Position numbers and translations under genes: made by a program. Under the pieces are notes generated by a model, which did not search any database, had not been told where the DNA came from, and was given only the letters and a program-made list of their open reading frames with translations. This document shows positions 45,485 to 56,834 of a DNA stretch of 64,000 nt, in pieces. Position 1 is the stretch's first letter. Each line of letters starts with the position of its first letter. The DNA is from Adiantum capillus-veneris. Taxonomy: Eukaryota > Streptophyta > Polypodiopsida > Polypodiales > Pteridaceae. Where the stretch lies: assembly GCA_014529385.2 (NCBI GenBank), contig CM043959.1, positions 89,973,529 through 90,037,528 of the forward strand, given 5' to 3'.

Positions 45485-48215
45485 CACAAGGACCTAAGTA
45501 GGTTTCCTAGTAACACTCGTGTGATGGTTGCTTGATTTAGTTTCGGCTAAAGAAAGCGTTTTTCTTAATTGGATCTGGAAGAGGATATTCCGCAATCAAG
45601 TGGATAGCCAAGAAGCGTGTGTCTTGCCAAGGGTCTGCGACTAGATAGGTTTAGTTAGGATCTCTAGATTAGAGTAGTTGTTGGTGGTAGAGTGATTTGT
45701 GAGGTGATAAAAGCGTTTACTAGTCCGTGTGTGGAAGTGAAGCATTTTTCTACTCATAGATGCAAAACCCCATATGATTTGTAGGAGTAGCTTTAGGTAA
45801 GTGATCCGATTCTCATCTAGAGCTATTCAACACTGAATTATTTGCTAAAGTGCTTGATTACATTTGACATCACGCAAAAGTTTTCTTTTGAGGGTAAAAA
45901 TGCATTGAATAAGTTTTTGTGGATATTTTTGTATGACTGACTGATGTTGTGCATATAAAAGAGCATTTGCAAGGGTTCTGTGAAGAAAACCTGCAATTCT
46001 GTAAACATAGACATCCTATGCGTAGGATGTCTCAAGGGGGTTCTGGAGACCAAATTTGAAAATTCTGACTGCACCAGTGGGTTTAGAGGGTAGGTTTTAC
46101 CCTAGTAACATATTGACTTGGGTGTTTTTCCCTATTTTTGTTGACCAAAAGCCAAAAGGCAGAGTCAAAAAACGTAAAATTTCAGCAAAGGCTTAATTGA
46201 GTGATTTTTGCATGTTTTTGCAATTGTGAAGCATACTTGCACTTACTAAGAGCATAAGGAAGCATCAGGGACACTTCAGTCTCAAAAAAATCAGTAGTAG
46301 ACATCCTACGCGTAGGATGTCTACAGGGTGATCTGGTGGAAATTTTGAAATTTTGAGTTGACCAGTGTGTTCAGAAGGTAGGTTTTACCCTATTTTCACC
46401 TGGAAAGTGGAAATTTGACCAAATTTTGACAGATCAAAGCCAAAAGACGAGAATTGCCAGACATCCTACCCAAATTGTGTCCAAGGCCTAATTTTGAGAC
46501 CAAACCATAGGATGACTCCAAAGGCATGTTCTAAATGTTGTATTGAGTGCATGTGATAAATTTCATCTCATTTGGGTCAGTGAAAGGAAGATTGAACAGA
46601 CTTTAGCATTTTTGACTGAAAAAGGCAAGGATAGCTAGTTTTGGGGTCTTTTGACATCCAAAATAAAATCTAAGCATAGAATTGGGTCGCTGACATCAAG
46701 GGGAAGTTGTGGCTCAAGTTTGGGGCAATTCTAAGCACTTAGACATCCTACGCGTAGGATGTCTTCACTATGATTTAGCACTCCAAATCAACCTTTGAAC
46801 ATACCACAGTGATCAACACCTTAAGGAGAGTCTGTGGCTCAAATTTGGGGCAATTTGAGCAGTTAGACATCCTACAGATAGGATATCTAAGGCATGATTT
46901 AGAGGCCAAATTCAAACTGTGGACATAGCAGGGTGTTGTATAGCCTTAGGCAAGCCTCCTAGGCAAATTTGGTCCAATTTGGAGTTGATTTGACTTAGGA
47001 ATTCATCAGAATAGACATCAGGCTTTTGGAACAGATTCTTGATCATTTGACCAACCTATAGGTGTCAAAATCAAAAAGTAAAAATAACTGTGAGCTTAGC
47101 ACATGAAGGGGAAGCTACAGTGCAAGTTTGAGCTGAAATAGAGCCAAAAGACATCCTACGCGTAGGATGTCTCCAGGGTCATAAAGTGGTCAAATTCTAC
47201 TTTGGCCATATAGGGAGGTTCAAGTGTCTCATGGATTCCAGAACTTTTTTCAAAAGTGAATTTGGACCTTGTTTGGCCTATTTACCAAGCAAAGACAGGA
47301 ATTGTCAGACATCCTACTCTTGGAGTGCACTAGAAGCTTATGCAGCCCAAATCTTGACCTATTGGCATCCAAATTCAATTTTGAGTATACCATTGGGTTG
47401 CTGAGCACTAGGAGAATCTTGGGATCAAGTTTGGACAAAATCTGAGCAGATAGACATCTTACGTGTAGGATGTCTCCAGCTTGATTTAGGACTCCAAACC
47501 AACCTATGAGCACACCACTATGATCAGCACATCAAGGAGAAGCTGGGGTGAAAATTTCAAGTCATTCTAAGAAAAAAGACATCCTATGCGTAGGATGTCT
47601 CAAGGCCATTTTTAACTCCAAATGAAATTCGGAGCATACCATTGTGTTGCTAGACTTCAGGGGAGTCTCTGGACCAAATTTTGTTAAATTCTGAGCATAT
47701 AGACATCCTACGCGTAGAATGTCTCCAAGCCAGTTTTAGGGTCCAACTGTAATTTTGACCATACAGAAGTGTTCACAGTGTCACAGAGATCCCAAACCTT
47801 CTTTTAAAATTGAATTTGGACTCATTTTGACCATTCTAAATTGCATTTCACTGTTTTGGCCATAACTTTCACAAACGGTATCGGATCGGAAAAGTTTTTA
47901 TATCAAAACGTAGCTTGAGAGTGGCTCTAAAGATCTTAGAGCAAAACTTGAGCTAAATGCATGCCAACGGAAAACAATTAGTTGAACTTTGAAAAAAACG
48001 TCGTTTGAGGCCTCAAAATACATCCGCAAGTTAGGGGTGACTAAAAGCGACAATTTGCGAGAATTGTGAGAAAACGGTTGCGGTTTTGGACATAGTTTCG
48101 ACTTTTCCCTAATCAAAGCACTTGAACACAGTGGACTAAGTCTACTTGAACCAAGCAAAAGCTCTTAATCCCAGAAATCATGTGTACCCTAGATTCAAAC
48201 GCAGCTTAAACAAGC
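45485..48215 (+). other. Long untranslated leader of the retrotransposon
   Basis: Some 2.7 kb between the primer-binding site and gag without a long reading frame. It holds the dyad-repeat array (46,009-47,724). The rest is AT-rich, with imperfect 124-160 bp repeats sharing CAAGTTTGGGGCAATTC- and ATTTAGGACTCCAAAC-like segments. Confidence 0.7.
46009..47724. repeat. Array of 24-bp dyad-symmetric motifs
   Basis: AGACATCCTACG joined directly to its reverse complement CGTAGGATGTCT occurs at 46,299, 46,741 and 47,149 as a perfect palindrome. It occurs with one to five changes at 46,009, 46,865, 47,452, 47,577 and 47,701. Half-sites AGACATCCTAC lie at 46,459 and 47,307. Spacings are near 124, 125, 145, 158 and 160 bp, or about double (282-290), so the motif is the most conserved part of a degenerate tandem repeat. 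Each palindrome would form a 12-bp hairpin in RNA or single-stranded DNA and has ACGCGT at its centre. Function unknown. Confidence 0.93.
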
Positions 48216-51200
48216 TTGGAGATCCCGACGATAGAGGAATATCCTCCCACAATGGATCTTCCAAACTTGCAATTGATAAAGACCCATCTTGTTGAGAGAG
48301 CTTGGATGATTGGTCATGAGAGTGAAGGACTATATAGATACATTGACGACAATGAGGTCAATCTTTATAAGTGCTCAGATCCATACCTAGAAGAGATAAC
48401 GGATTACAAGCTCTTATATGTCTACACATACGAAGTCGACTGTCAATGGACATCTATAGTTGTCGACAAGTATGGACGAGAATACAGAGTTGTAGAAAGC
48501 ACAAATCCACAGACTGTACTAGAAAGAGGTGGATATTTTGTCAATGAAGGACCACAAATGCCTCCACCAAACACGAGAATTCCTATAGGAACTCCAAGAA
48601 GAAAGCCACCAGGATTCCCTTCAAGAGAGATAACGAGAGAAGGATTGGGAGAGTCTTTGGTTAGACTTGTAGACAATCGACGAGTTAGACCATCCCAAGT
48701 CCAAAAATGGGTAAATAGAAAATACTCCGGAGATAAAGATCCGAGAGATCATGTAACGGATTTTAGAAGAGTGATTAGAGCAGAGGAAGTTTCAGATTTT
48801 GCGACACAGTTTGCGAGATTTGGATTGACTCTAGAAGATGATGCAGCTACATGGTTCGACTCGGTGGAAAAATGGGATTTTGAGACCCTAGATGAGCTGT
48901 TTGAGGAGTTTATTGAAGAATTCTCGCCAAAAGGCATTGCTCACAACACGGTCTCGCAAATCCATAGATTCAAACAGAAAGAGAAGGAATCAATACGCAA
49001 AGCATCATTACGGCTCAAGAGATATGTTAAGCTCTGTCCGAAAGCGGAATTACCTACGCAAGTATGACTGATGCTGATCTTTATCCAGGGAATGAGACAT
49101 GCGGGCCTTCAGAAGGATCTGCATATGATAAGGAGGATGACGCTAAACAAGTTGATCAAAGAAGCTCTTTATCTAGTGGATAACTATGGGGCATACTAAG
49201 AAAAGGACTTAAAGAGTCAAGGAGATGACACATCCTCTCAGCACAGTGTTTCACAGATAAGTGAGTCCATTGCCAAGCCAACGGCACCTATTGATCAAGA
49301 AAATCTTATCGACGACTTGGTCAAGAGGTTGATTCCTCTCGTAAGGTCTGATTCGGGAGAGCCGAAGTGGTGTGAAATTGAGAGAAAATGGACGAACCAT
49401 ACGGAGGAAGAGTGCTATTATTGCATGGAAAATGCTAGGGAGAGGTATGTACAACCTGTTCCAGAAGCACCTACTCCACCTAGATACATTACGGGGAATG
49501 CGCCAAGACCAGTAGGCGTTTTAAGGCCACATCTTGTCTTAGGACGACAACCTCCGCTGCGAGGTGCTAGAATGCCGGTATACATGAGATACATGCCAAA
49601 TAAACCAATGCCAGTACCAACTACAATGTGGTATAGCAACCAAAGTGAGTACTACCCTTCGGAGCAACAAAATGTGAGAGAAACACATGGAGTGGTGAGG
49701 CCAGTACAACCTCCACCTCCTGGGTTTCAATCGAAAGAAAGAAGGTATGAAATGGACGAAAAGACATTGCGATTCATTGCAAATAGCGGCTTATTTAGGT
49801 CAAAGCTTGCTTATAGCCAAGAGGAAATGCTAAAAGAATCTCCTCAACCAGAGACAGATTGTCACAAAAGTCATGACAACCACTTGGTCAAACAATGTCC
49901 TCATACGGAGATCACTGAAGTAGATGCCTATTGTCTTGAGTGTGGCATCACTCACTTGATCCCCGATTGCCCGAAAAAACCAAACCAAATCAGGAAAATC
50001 ACGACAAATGTATTAGGGGTTGTTCAGCTCCCTAGTAGCTCAGAAAATGAAAATGTTGTACCAGTTCAAGTGGTTACGAGAGCACAAGCTCAAAAGAAAG
50101 CTGATGAAAATCCAGAGACAAAGAACACAGAAAGTGACATGAGTCCAAAGACAGATGATGGACCAAAGACAGATGCACCTTGTTAGAAAACCAAGATCAA
50201 ATGAAATAGTTGGAAAGCTAGAAAGACTAGGATGAAAGCACGCAGAGAAGGAGAGCAAAAATCCCTAGCTGAGAAGCTTACCAAAGCTAAGGAGAAGGTA
50301 AAACAACAGATGGTTAAACCTCTAGAAGAACCATCCACGGATGAGAAACCGAGAAGTGCTAGTTCAAGAGGATCTGTGTTGGTAGAGAAGGTTAATGAGA
50401 CATTAGATGCCCTCTTGAAAGCCTATGATGTGATGCTCAAAAACAACCAAACCCAAGAACACAGGTGGATGACATATCCCTATGCGGAACTAGAAAAGCA
50501 AAGGTTTGAAATGTGCAAGAAAATGATTGAAACGGCCCAAGCTTTACTAGAACCACGAGTTGCAAAACCTGAGGATGTGATCCGTGTCATGCCTACACAA
50601 GTAATCCCACCAAATCAGGAACTAAAAGAGCCAGATTCTAGTCATGAGCACAGACCAAACCTCAAAGACCCAGCATTAGAACCAAGGATAGTACTGAATA
50701 CCACGGATAACTCTTCCGAGGGATTTCACCAAGCTATACCTGAGGATTGTAAAGAGATAGATGGTCTTGACGAATTGTGGAAACAAGTGAGAGAGGCCAA
50801 TGAATCCTATGACCTAAGAAGACGAGTAGACAAGACTGGTGATGAACGAGGAGTGTTTCTACCACCAATAGAGGAATTTGAGACTGGATCTCAAATGAAT
50901 CTAAAGGTGCGATCGTATTGGGGCGACAAAGGATCTGTACAATCTATGGATAGTCAACCCCATTCGCTAAGAACACTACCGTCCTACATGGGAGAGTACG
51001 AGACCAAGTCAGATGTGGTTGCAGTCCCATCACAGAGACTATCTCCCAACAAGGCCATCGATTCAAAGGGGCTAGTAGATATTCTATCTACCCCAGTCAC
51101 CTGTACAATAATGTTAGCCAAGTTTCTCAGAGTAAGACCAAACATGTGGGCTAATGTGGGTAAATGTCTAGAGAAATTTGGTGTAAAAACCCCAATGACT

Positions 51201-51989
51201 CAAATCGAGGAAGGCATAAAAGAGCTTGAAATGCCTCAACTAAATACTAGGCCAATGCCATTGAACAAGGTAGGCGAGTATTACAAGAGAGAATATGGAA
51301 ACACCACCCTTCCTGTGGAATTCAATAATGTAAAAACCATGGCAATCCTTGACAGTGCAGCTGGTGTGGCCATTGCGACCAAAGAGGTTTGGAAAAAATG
51401 GGGACAACCTACCTTGATATCCACACGAATGACCCTGCAGCTTGTAGATGGACACAAGGAAAAGCCCCTAGGACTGCTAGAAAAAGTACTTGTTACTTCT
51501 TGTGGCATTGAATATGAACACACTTTTGTTGTTGTTAACTTTGGCAAGAAGAACAACTATGACATCATTCTGGGAAGACCATTCATGCCACAATTGAAAA
51601 TGGTCCAAGACTAGGGTTATGACCATATATACCTGAGACATATGGAAACCATAACAAAGATAAACTTGACTGACCATAGCTATAGGGATGTGACGAGAAC
51701 ACCGGTTGAGGAGTTTGATTCCGCCACAGTAGCAGGATAAGAACTTCTAGCTTGGTTAGGTAAGCCTAAAGAACTGGGGATGTGTGGAGCTTCACAATGT
51801 GGTATCTTGAAACGTGATGAATGTATCCTAGAGCGGGTTATAGAGGATAGGGACTATATCCCAGAACGATTTCCTGAATCCAGGAAAACGAAGAGATCCA
51901 GACATCAACAAGCTCTCGAAATAAGGAGCAAACAAAGAAATGTGGAGAATCAAAAGATGAAGAAGACGACGAGTTCTATGACTCTGTAG
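48216..51989 (+). pseudogene. Retrotransposon gag-protease, interrupted by in-frame stops
   Basis: One reading frame runs 3.77 kb with stops but no frameshift. Gag lies at about 48,700-49,190 (KWVNRKYSGDKDPRDHVTDF, DAATWFDSVEKWDFETLDEL, RFKQKEKESIRKASLRLKRY). It is followed by a Cys/His-containing linker (YCLECGITHLIPDC near 49,930). A retropepsin-like protease sits at about 51,270-51,610 (AILDSAAGVAIATKEVWKKW, with the D-S-A/T-x-G region, and IILGRPFM). Stops: TGA 49,065, TAA 49,197, TAG 50,184, TGA 50,202, TAG 51,612 (where relatives have Trp after QD) and TAA 51,738. No reverse transcriptase or integrase follows, so the element is non-autonomous or truncated. The protease is homologous to the relic at 26.5 kb. 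Confidence 0.82.
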
Positions 51990-53030
51990 AACACTTCGAG
52001 CTTCAAGAAGATCAACGACCCGGGAATCAATGTCATCGCTACACGAATAAAGTGCATCAAAAGTGGATTCCAAAGTCCTCCGTGAACACACAGCCACCAC
52101 AAGCATCCTCATACATGGCTCCTAATAAGAACGCATTTCTCAACTAGGAGGAATACGACTAGAGCAACGAGCTAACAATGCTCTAATCAATGGGCCAGAA
52201 AAGTCCTCCAAGAAACTACCACCCACGAGCAAACAGACAGTAACTTTCCACTATCAGCCAAAAAATCAAGGGAAAGTACAAGAAGTCAACCTTGCTGAGG
52301 ATAGTAGTGATAGTGATGAATCTTACGACATCCCGTATCATCAACTCAGGACATCACTATCACCAACCCCTTGAGCAATAACCATGACAGGTCAAAAAAA
52401 CAGGACAACAAGTCAAAGCCAAAAAGCTCGACAAATCGGGATACCAAAAAGCCAGATCGGCCAAAAACAGATATGGATCAAGAAGACAAAGAACTCTAAT
52501 GACAAATCACAAGATCCAACACCAAAACAAAAGCAAGGAAAGCGTGCACGAATGGGTAAGAATATCACAAAATTGCAAGCTTTGACAACTCAGGTTTGGG
52601 CTCCAATGAAGTTGATTCAAGCACAAAAAAGTTAGGAATTCATTTGGATTCCAAAACAACCATAGTATCAACTTTCAAAGCCTGAATCTTGTCCCCAACC
52701 AAGCGTACAAGGGCTGAAGCAAAGACCACTGTCGACTCATACAACAAAAAGGTGGATCCGAAAGAAGTCTCTTCAAGCACAAACGAAGCACGGGCAAGTA
52801 TGGGTTCCCAAACGAGAGCCAGCAACAAAACAACCAATAATCGCAAAGAAATGGGTCCCAAAGAAGAACAACAAAACTGCTGTCAGTGCATCGCCGCTTG
52901 AATTCTTCCTACGATTACAGTACGTACAGTTAGAAGAGAGCAAGTCGCTTCAATCAAGCAACGATAAAGGAGCTTCAAAGACCATTACATTGCTTAGAAT
53001 AGGAAGCCTCGCCAACAAATGCCAATAAGC
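51990..53030 (+). pseudogene. Retrotransposon tail with repeated W-V/I-P-K motifs
   Basis: Lysine- and glutamine-rich sequence continues the polyprotein in shifted frames (the frame changes near 51,960). Repeated W(V/I)PK-like peptides can be read: KWIPK at 52,060, QVWAPM at 52,591, FIWIPK at 52,639, VWVPK at 52,797 and KKWVPK at 52,850. The last frame runs to about 53,028 (SLANKCQ, then stop). W-V-P-K repeats are known near the gag/protease boundary of some plant LTR retrotransposons. They probably serve nucleic-acid or protein binding. Stops and shifts show it is dead. Confidence 0.55.
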
Positions 53031-53193
53031 AAATTGCTTATACCCACATCTTGCACAACATAAATCTTTTCCATGCATTGACTGTGTATGCATAATAGGG
53101 CTACATTACAAGGCCTACATAGGCATAGCTTTTAATTGCCCAAGCACAACACATACCCTTTGTGATACCCTGTCATAAAGGATGACTCCAAAT

Positions 53194-53208
53194 AGGAAGG
53201 GGGGGAGG
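53194..53208 (+). other. Possible polypurine tract
   Basis: AGGAAGGGGGGGAGG precedes a CATTTTGAATG stretch. In LTR retrotransposons such a tract primes plus-strand synthesis just before the 3' LTR. The sequence that follows does not resemble the LTR at 44,511-45,465, so it may belong to another element. Confidence 0.35.
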
Positions 53209-54031
53209 CATTTTGAATGCGGACCTAACATTATGACTATTAGAGGGCAATTTTTTGTGAGATGCATTGAATTTTTGCGTTTTATTGTGATAATTGTTTG
53301 ACAAAATTTAGAGTATATGCCCTCATAGTAGTGTTACAGAGGAGTATGGGGACAAAATCCATATATGAGCCCCTAGGGACATGTGTATAGTGTACATAGC
53401 ATTTAGATTTCTATTTGAATGATTTTTCTTTTGTTGAGTTATTTTAAGATTTTCTTTGTTTATTATTAAAAAAAAATAAAAAAATCCATAATGCACATGA
53501 AGAAAAGACTGACGAGAGGCCTGAGCACTACAAAGAGAAGAAGGTACAGGAAAACGATGAAACTTCACGAAGTATGTCTCAGCAGCCACTACAACAGCCA
53601 AAGAACTTGTCACAAAGTAGTGTCATCATGCAACCGACAAGTCAGAGTCCAGTAGCTATGCCACAAAATGAGTGAGGTGTTAGTCCCAAAGCTTCAAGTA
53701 ATATTCTCTGTGGTCTAAGCGTCTTAGCTATTCTAGGTACTGCTCAAGCTGGAAAAGTTGATCATATTTACGTTGTGTCACTCATGCTGGTATAGGTGAG
53801 CAAAAGAGTCGAAGTCTAAGTACTTAAGTCTGGTGAAGTGAAGGAGAAGGTCCAAAATACACTCACGTAATGAGCACACTGAGATACGAGTGGAGAAACT
53901 TCTACATCAACAACCCTTCTTGGAGAGGTGTCATTTGGGTAGGTTAGATATTAGATATTAGATTTTATAACATTACCTCTAATCTTATAAGAAAAAAACA
54001 TGAGTCATTTAAAAGAAATTTGTACATTTGC
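53209..54031 (+). other. Unassigned junction, with a short Q/S-rich open frame
   Basis: No known domain. A frame of about 65 codons (about 53,470-53,675) reads HEEKTDERPEHYKEKKVQE, then a Gln/Ser/Pro-rich tail ending MPQNE and TGA. It could be a fragment of the preceding element. A run of A at 53,468-53,483 and short GATATTAGATATTAG repeats at 53,945-53,960 are the only other features. The left terminus of the CACTA element is not recognisable here. Confidence 0.3.
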
Positions 54032-56834
54032 TTACTCTAATGTAGCATTGTAAGCATTGACAAGGTTCATACTATCCTTAAGTTGTATTCCTTGCATCCA
54101 TCTAGCATCTTGTGCCCTTTGTCGCTCTTGCTTTGCATCCTCATATTGTGAAATCCACTTTTGCATCACTAGATTGTGAAGCATGCAAAATCGGTTGATT
54201 TTAGCCTCTAGATCTTCCGTCATCTTCTTCTCAACACCGAGATTGCACATGACAACCCCAGATATGCACTCATCATCTATGGTTCTCCATAGTGTGTCCC
54301 GGGCTTTATCAAATCCGTCTAGACACTCTCCAATGTACACTAGGGACTCTGATACCAACCAACCTTCTGCCATGCTACCCTCCAGACGTGCCTTTTGACG
54401 CACATATCCCTTAAGCGTTTTCATGAAACGTTCTAAGAAGAACATCCATCTGGAATGAACTGTGCCAGCTATTTCCACCTCATCAACTATGTGAACAAGA
54501 AGATGCACCTAAATGGTTAGCATGGTAGTAGGAAAATGTTTCTCAAACATGCACACAAGCTCCGCAGCATTTAGTTTGGCGAATGGTATGGAGTCTACGT
54601 TGATCTCCTTTTGTGAGATCCATTGCACCAGCTTTGCAAGTTTGTAGATTGTGTTACGGATGTCGAGAGACAAACATCCCTCAATGGCAACCGGTAAAAT
54701 AAACTATAAAGTATGTGCAGCAATGCTATTAAAGTCCACATTTTATGCAATGATATTAAAGTCCACTATGAACGTACCTCACACATTTTATGCCAATCAT
54801 GTGACTTCAAACCGGTAAGCTTTCCTTCTTTAGTAAAACACGTTCGGAGCGAGTGCATTACGCTAGTGGGGTCCGCAAAGATCGAATGGTCTCTTTTACC
54901 TTGCGTTCTTGGGCTCCTGTGAAAATCCATGGTGCTTTAGGGAGTTTTATCGATCCATCAGACGCTGTTTGCGGCCAATATTTCTCCATACGATCCACAT
55001 TTCTAAGGTCAACTCTGGCTCCCAAAGTATCTTTCTTGTCGGTCAGATGGTCCCATAGTAGATTACCCACATTCTTGAATATGTGCATTGGACCGAGCAA
55101 GTGATTGATCATGAGTCGGGGCCAATATGGTAACTCGTACCATAGAGATAGTGTCTTCATCCCTGGAGGCAATCCGTCATCGCACATCTCCTTCTGCTCT
55201 AACCATGCTTGTGCAGACATCCTTGGTGGCTCTCTTCCCAAAAAGCCGTCGCGTAACACATGATTCTCTGGAAGATACGCTTGATGACCTTCGTAGATTT
55301 TCTTCTTCAGTGAGGGCGCCCTACGTGCATTCAGTCTAAGTCCACATGTGACACATGCTCTGTATCCGCTTGTTTGAAGCCCTGCATGTATACACATGAT
55401 AATAGATCAACTATGGGAAAAAAGAAGATTTACAGTGTCTGAGTGAGGAGTGTCAATAGATCACCTGAGCATTCTGTTAGCCCGGGATAGTCATGCATGC
55501 TCCACATTAGAATGCCTCGGATCAAAGCGTTCCGTCGTCCTGTGTGTCAGCTCATATCCACCACCTCTATGCCAATCCACAATTGTAGTAGCTCTTCCAA
55601 TAGTGGACGAAGATACACATCCATATTCCCCACTTTAAAATCGCCCTGGCACAATCAAGCTTAGCCATAGGTGCCCCTTCTTCGTAGTCAACCACGGGGG
55701 AATGTTGTAGTTGACGATGACAACGGGCCATACACTGTAAGATGTTGGTCTTTGACCAAATGGATTTACGCCATCCATAGCCACGCCTAAGCGCAAATTT
55801 CGAGCTTCCCTGGCAAAATCTGACCATGTTCCATCTATATGTTTCTAGGCTGCGTAATCTGCAGGAATTCGTAGCACACCATCCGAAGATTTATTCTCCT
55901 CATGCCATGATGCTAGGGTGGCCATGGACTTACATTCGAAGAAATGCTTGATGCGAGGAAGCAGAGGAAAATGTCGCAAAACATTTTGTGGAATTTTTGT
56001 CCCGTGGAGATCTACTCGATATCTTTCGGAATCACATTTCGGACACTTGTCCATGTCTATGTATTCCCCTCTGAAAAGAATGCAGTCATTAGGACAAGCG
56101 TGGATAGAATTGTAATCCATCCCCAAGTTTCGCAAAATCTTTCTTGCTTCATCTCGGGAATCTGGCATCACATTGTCAGCTGGTAGTATGTGGTCTTTAA
56201 GCAATCTACACAACATAAAAATACGATACAGTCGTGTAAAAATCTATCAGATCATTATACATTTAGAGTTTTATTAAAGTAAACTAATTGTAATAGATCA
56301 TTTCAAAAGCGTTGTGACGCTAGTGTCACTCCATCCAAACTTTGCCTGCATGTTGAGAAGAACCAGGAGTGCTTTCAATCTAGACATACGTGCTCCATTC
56401 TACAATGGCGTATCGACTTCACTTTTCATATCATCATGGATAAGCCTTTCTGAATCCATGATTGTCTCGATCATTTCATCAATCTCGGGCTCAAACATTG
56501 CCTCGTTGGGAATGTGCTCTGCATGATCATCCCCCGAGCTGTCAGAGGCTACATCTTGTGGCCTCACATATGCTGCTTGACCAAAGCGCCTGCGAACACG
56601 TCTATTGGGTTGCAAGATTGCTGCTTGTTAGCCAGGGTCAGAGTCCGACGAGTTATAATTGGCAACAACTCGATCTATAATAGATGGATCGAACTCGCCA
56701 AATTCGCCAACGTGCTGCAAAGAAACACGTCTTGTCCGTCGCACACCATGCTTGCATTGATTACAAGGACATAAGACCCTCGTTGAGAGATAGGTGTTTC
56801 GGTTGGACGGTCTCACATCCTCGTCACTACCCAT
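54032..56834 (-). pseudogene. CACTA transposase (tnp2 type), copy B
   Basis: Starts at ATG 56,834 (MGSDEDVRPSNRNTYLSTRV) with the transposase-associated CPCNQCKHG segment. After an intron-like gap it continues at 56,216 (LLKDHILPADNVMPDSRDEA, CPNDCILFRGEYIDMDKCPK), then at 55,827 (NIPPWLTTKKGH, partly shifted), and at 55,397 with GYRACVTCGLRLNARRAPS, PPGMKTLSLWYELPYWPRL and PMHIFKNVGNLLWDHLTDK of the DDE-type transposase. The C-terminal DUF4218-like part is at 54,508 (LLVHIVDEVEIAGTVHSRWM, FLERFMKTLKGYVRQKARLE). A TAG replaces Trp at about 55,845, where copy A keeps WKHID. It is nearly identical to copy A except for scattered changes, and keeps the C-terminal part that copy A lacks. Confidence 0.88.

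Noticed and set aside
46009-47724. Regularly spaced repeats resembling a CRISPR array
   Set aside because: Spacers are themselves degenerate copies of one another, spacing is 124-160 bp, the genome is eukaryotic and no cas gene is present.
48216-51989. Programmed stop readthrough or recoding in the gag-protease frame
   Set aside because: Six stops of all three types, one at a conserved Trp position, fit mutation better than recoding.
53527-53541. CACTACAAAGAGAAG as the left end of the CACTA element
   Set aside because: The three bases before it (GAG) do not match the ATA after the right end, no GAGCGTCGC repeats lie near it, and it falls in a short coding-like Gln/Ser-rich stretch.
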